A DNA stretch of 64,000 bases from Thermocaproicibacter melissae (GTDB taxonomy: Bacteria > Bacillota > Clostridia > Oscillospirales > Acutalibacteraceae), in NCBI RefSeq assembly GCF_024498295.1, contig NZ_CP101827.1, forward strand, positions 686,001 through 750,000. Reading direction: 5' to 3'. Every line of letters starts with the position of its first letter. Position 1 is the stretch's first letter. Below are positions 62,246 through 64,000 of this stretch, one piece after another. Below the pieces are notes generated by a model. That model saw only the letters and a program-made list of their open reading frames with translations, ran no database searches and had not been told where the DNA came from. The position numbers and the translations under genes were made by a program.

Positions 62246-62857
62246 CTATGTACGTTCAATAATATGGATTTTATCAAAGGAGAGACCGGTCTGGGAAGCA
62301 ACGATATCCTGAATTACGATTGCGTCGTTCTGGGAATTTTCCTTTGTTTTCACAATGACACTGCATTGATCTTCCCCTAACGTGACGATGCAATCCGAAT
62401 AGCCCTTTGCTTTGATGAGCGTTTCAATGTTTGCCTGCTTTAAAAGATTTTCCGTCATTTTTGCCGCTTTATCTACCGCTTCCTTATGAGCTGCATCACT
62501 CTTTGAGGTATCTTCCAGAATCTTTGCAAAGGTTTCTTTTGCTTCGTCCTGAGCCTTCTGCCGAGACAGAGCAGCCTGCGTAAAGAAGTCATCCGTTGAA
62601 GTGTTGGCTTCCGTTTGTTTTGCCGCCGAGCTAGAAGCAGCTGACTGACTCTTTGCAGAAGAAGCAGAACTCTTTGCGGAAGGTGCACTGCCGTTTACCA
62701 TCAGCGTCTGACCTAACTGCCGGCCGGTATTTGAAGCCACGGCCTGCGTTGCTTTGAGCGATGCGCTATTGCCTGAAAGTACTACATTCAGATATACGGC
62801 TGCACCCAATGCAACTACTAGTGCCGCAAGCACGAGCTGCCGTTTGCCCATAGCCAT
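62246..62857 (-). CDS. spoIIIAH: Stage III sporulation protein AH
   Basis: Mother-cell part of the SpoIIQ-SpoIIIAH channel. The 203 residues have one N-terminal membrane helix (about 8-27), a Ser/Ala/Lys-rich linker (about 60-90) and a C-terminal YscJ/FliF-like ring-forming domain (ENLLKQANIETLIKAKGYSDCIVTL). Last gene of the spoIIIA operon. The Ser/Ala linker is longer than in B. subtilis. Confidence 0.93.
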   Translation of the reverse strand: MAMGKRQLVLAALVVALGAAVYLNVVLSGNSASLKATQAVASNTGRQLGQTLMVNGSAPSAKSSASSAKSQSAASSSAAKQTEANTSTDDFFTQAALSRQKAQDEAKETFAKILEDTSKSDAAHKEAVDKAAKMTENLLKQANIETLIKAKGYSDCIVTLGEDQCSVIVKTKENSQNDAIVIQDIVASQTGLSFDKIHIIERT

Positions 62858-62879
62858 AAAATGATTCCCCCTGATTTTA

Positions 62880-63485
62880 TTATTTTGCCTTAATCACGCA
62901 AACATGCACAGAAGTTATGTTCAGAGCCGTAGTTACGGCAGTTGTAATATTCTTTTGAACTTTCAGATCATCACCGCCGTCACAGACGACGACGACACCT
63001 TTAACAAGCGGCTGAATTTCCGTAACCTTCACAACTTTTTCAGCACCGTTCTCATCTTTGATGACCAAATATTTCTCTTCTTTGCTGTTGCTTTTTTCCT
63101 TCGTACCGCTTCCGCTTTCTGCGCTATCGCCTTTTTCTTGGTCATCCGTTTTAACTTCTGTTGCATATACATCTTTAGTTGTCTGCTCAAGAGTTACCAT
63201 GACGCGCACTTTTCCGGCGCCGTCAATTTGCGAGATAATGTTTGTAAGCTTATCTTCCAACAATTTTTCGTAGCTTTCTGCGGATATAGCATTGACCGCA
63301 GAGCTCGATGATGAAAGTGCTGCGGAAGTCTGTGTGCTGCAACCTTTGAGGCTGCCGGAGAGTGCAATCAGGAAAATTCCAAGAATTCCTCCCCCAACAG
63401 CAATTTTGCGGTATGTATCGTTTTCGGCAAGACGCTGAAATGCACTTTTTTTCTTCTGCTCTTTTGAATTTGCCTCAGCTGCCAT
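62880..63485 (-). CDS. spoIIIAG: Stage III sporulation protein AG
   Basis: Forms the large ring of the forespore channel. The 201 residues have a basic N-terminus, one helix (about 27-44), a linker, and a ring domain with KVRVMVTLEQTTKDVYATEV and GVVVVCDGGDD, the SpoIIIAG hallmark. ATG at 63485 with GGAGG 9 bases upstream. Overlaps spoIIIAF by 11 bases. Confidence 0.95.
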   Translation of the reverse strand: MAAEANSKEQKKKSAFQRLAENDTYRKIAVGGGILGIFLIALSGSLKGCSTQTSAALSSSSSAVNAISAESYEKLLEDKLTNIISQIDGAGKVRVMVTLEQTTKDVYATEVKTDDQEKGDSAESGSGTKEKSNSKEEKYLVIKDENGAEKVVKVTEIQPLVKGVVVVCDGGDDLKVQKNITTAVTTALNITSVHVCVIKAK

Positions 63486-63957
63486 CCGCAACGACCTCCA
63501 TTTGCAGTCCTAACTCTTTTGCAAGATAATCCTGAGCTGTTTTTGTTTTCGCAACGTCCTGTTTTGAAAGTGTAACAATTACTTTAGTAATTGATATGCG
63601 GCCGTCCTCTTTTGTATCCATAATAACAGAAACATTTTTGCATTTAATCTTTATCCGCGCAAGCTCAGCTGTTACAAGATTTTGGATGCTTTCTTGGGTC
63701 GCCTGCTTGAGCTGATCGTTGACGGTTGATTGCAGTTGTGTGTTCTGCGATGCTTTCCAGTCACCTCCACTATTGATGCTCATGCGAATCTGCGGTGCGA
63801 ATTTCGATAACGGAGAAATCATGACGCAGATGATAAACGCGCCTACGACGAATTTTCCCATACGTTCCATGGAGCCTGCCGGAAGAATACTCTGAGCGAG
63901 AGAAGCGGTCAGCGCAGCTAGGCATATTACCATTGTCCATTGTTGAATCTCTTTCAT
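63475..63957 (-). CDS. spoIIIAF: Stage III sporulation protein AF
   Basis: A 160-residue channel component: two membrane helices (about 7-25 and 33-50) and a C-terminal soluble domain (ELARIKIKCKNVSVIMDTKEDG). The start overlaps the end of spoIIIAE (ATGA). Confidence 0.93.
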   Translation of the reverse strand: MKEIQQWTMVICLAALTASLAQSILPAGSMERMGKFVVGAFIICVMISPLSKFAPQIRMSINSGGDWKASQNTQLQSTVNDQLKQATQESIQNLVTAELARIKIKCKNVSVIMDTKEDGRISITKVIVTLSKQDVAKTKTAQDYLAKELGLQMEVVADGS

Positions 63958-64000
63958 GCCAAGCCTCCGATCAAAATCATGACCACGGTAGATATAATCA
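63954..64000 (-). CDS. spoIIIAE: Stage III sporulation protein AE, last 14 codons
   Basis: Only IISTVVMILIGGLA and the TGA are visible; hydrophobic, as expected for the C-terminus of this polytopic protein. Named by operon position, directly before spoIIIAF. Confidence 0.75.
   Translation of the reverse strand, partial: IISTVVMILIGGLA

Overview
The window is a chromosomal segment of a low-to-mid GC, spore-forming, fermentative Firmicute, most like a clostridium of the Oscillospiraceae/Ruminococcaceae type. The evidence is the set of genes: sporulation genes (spoIIIAE-AH, spoIIM, a SpoIIIE/FtsK translocase, cwlD-like amidase), a V-type ATPase, acetate kinase with the redox repressor Rex, Prp with an N-terminally extended ribosomal protein L27, strong AGGAGG ribosome sites, and Firmicute-type promoters (TTGACA-17-TATAAT). 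No rRNA, tRNA, CRISPR or prophage was seen. About 70 genes are packed with small gaps; almost all are core genes, and one insertion sequence is the only clear mobile element.

Layout. 1-2984: start of a V-type ATPase operon (minus; coiled-coil subunit, C, I), cut by the window edge. 3072-4797: an ACT protein with a UPF0210 protein (minus). 4965-8322: PHP phosphatase, Lrp/AsnC regulator, class I aminotransferase and ispE (plus). 8381-12318: fhs-tsaE-tsaB-rpiB-upp operon (minus). 12406-13599: ftsW/rodA (plus). 13641-18302: tepA-ftsK/spoIIIE-ComEC-like hydrolase-DUF3006 (minus). 18519-22520: aconitase, isocitrate dehydrogenase, rex (plus). 22566-24774: tmcAL and a DUF4380 protein (minus). 24901-28419: ackA, cwlD, radA (plus). 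28697-31674: a MacA/MacB-like exporter without its ATPase, plus a DUF6873 protein. 31685-35249: two tyrosine recombinases pointing at each other around a DUF624 protein, with spoIIM. 35501-38590: queA-tgt-yajC and a TIGR04086 protein (minus).

38647-42296 is a lysine-riboswitch-controlled operon: asd-dapA-dapB and a free-standing aspartokinase-like ACT protein. 42341-50816 (minus) holds rlmH, a WalJ-like hydrolase, murA, a LysM-G5-M23 cell wall protein, luxS, a zinc phospholipase-like protein and a complete polar amino acid ABC importer. 50847-53055 is an RluA-type pseudouridine synthase gene split near its start codon by a 1.34-kb IS256-family element; the 9-bp target duplication is intact, and removing the element in silico restores a continuous 287-codon frame. 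53152-64000 (minus, except one small plus-strand gene): ilvE, yitT, mrnC, obgE, rpmA-prp-rplU with an L21-leader-like structure, ispA-xseB-xseA-TsaD paralog-nusB, and the end of the spoIIIA operon.

How the genes work together: several groups are functional units, such as tsaB and tsaE for the t6A tRNA modification, queA and tgt for queuosine, asd/dapA/dapB for lysine and diaminopimelate, xseA/xseB for exonuclease VII, Prp acting on L27, and SpoIIIAE-AH for the feeding-tube channel. The most interesting points are the IS-split rluA-family gene, a perfect 26-bp palindrome lying on the start of transcription of a recombinase gene, a terminator hairpin between the nusB promoter and nusB, the orphan ACT regulatory domain in the riboswitch operon, and the ATPase-less exporter pair.
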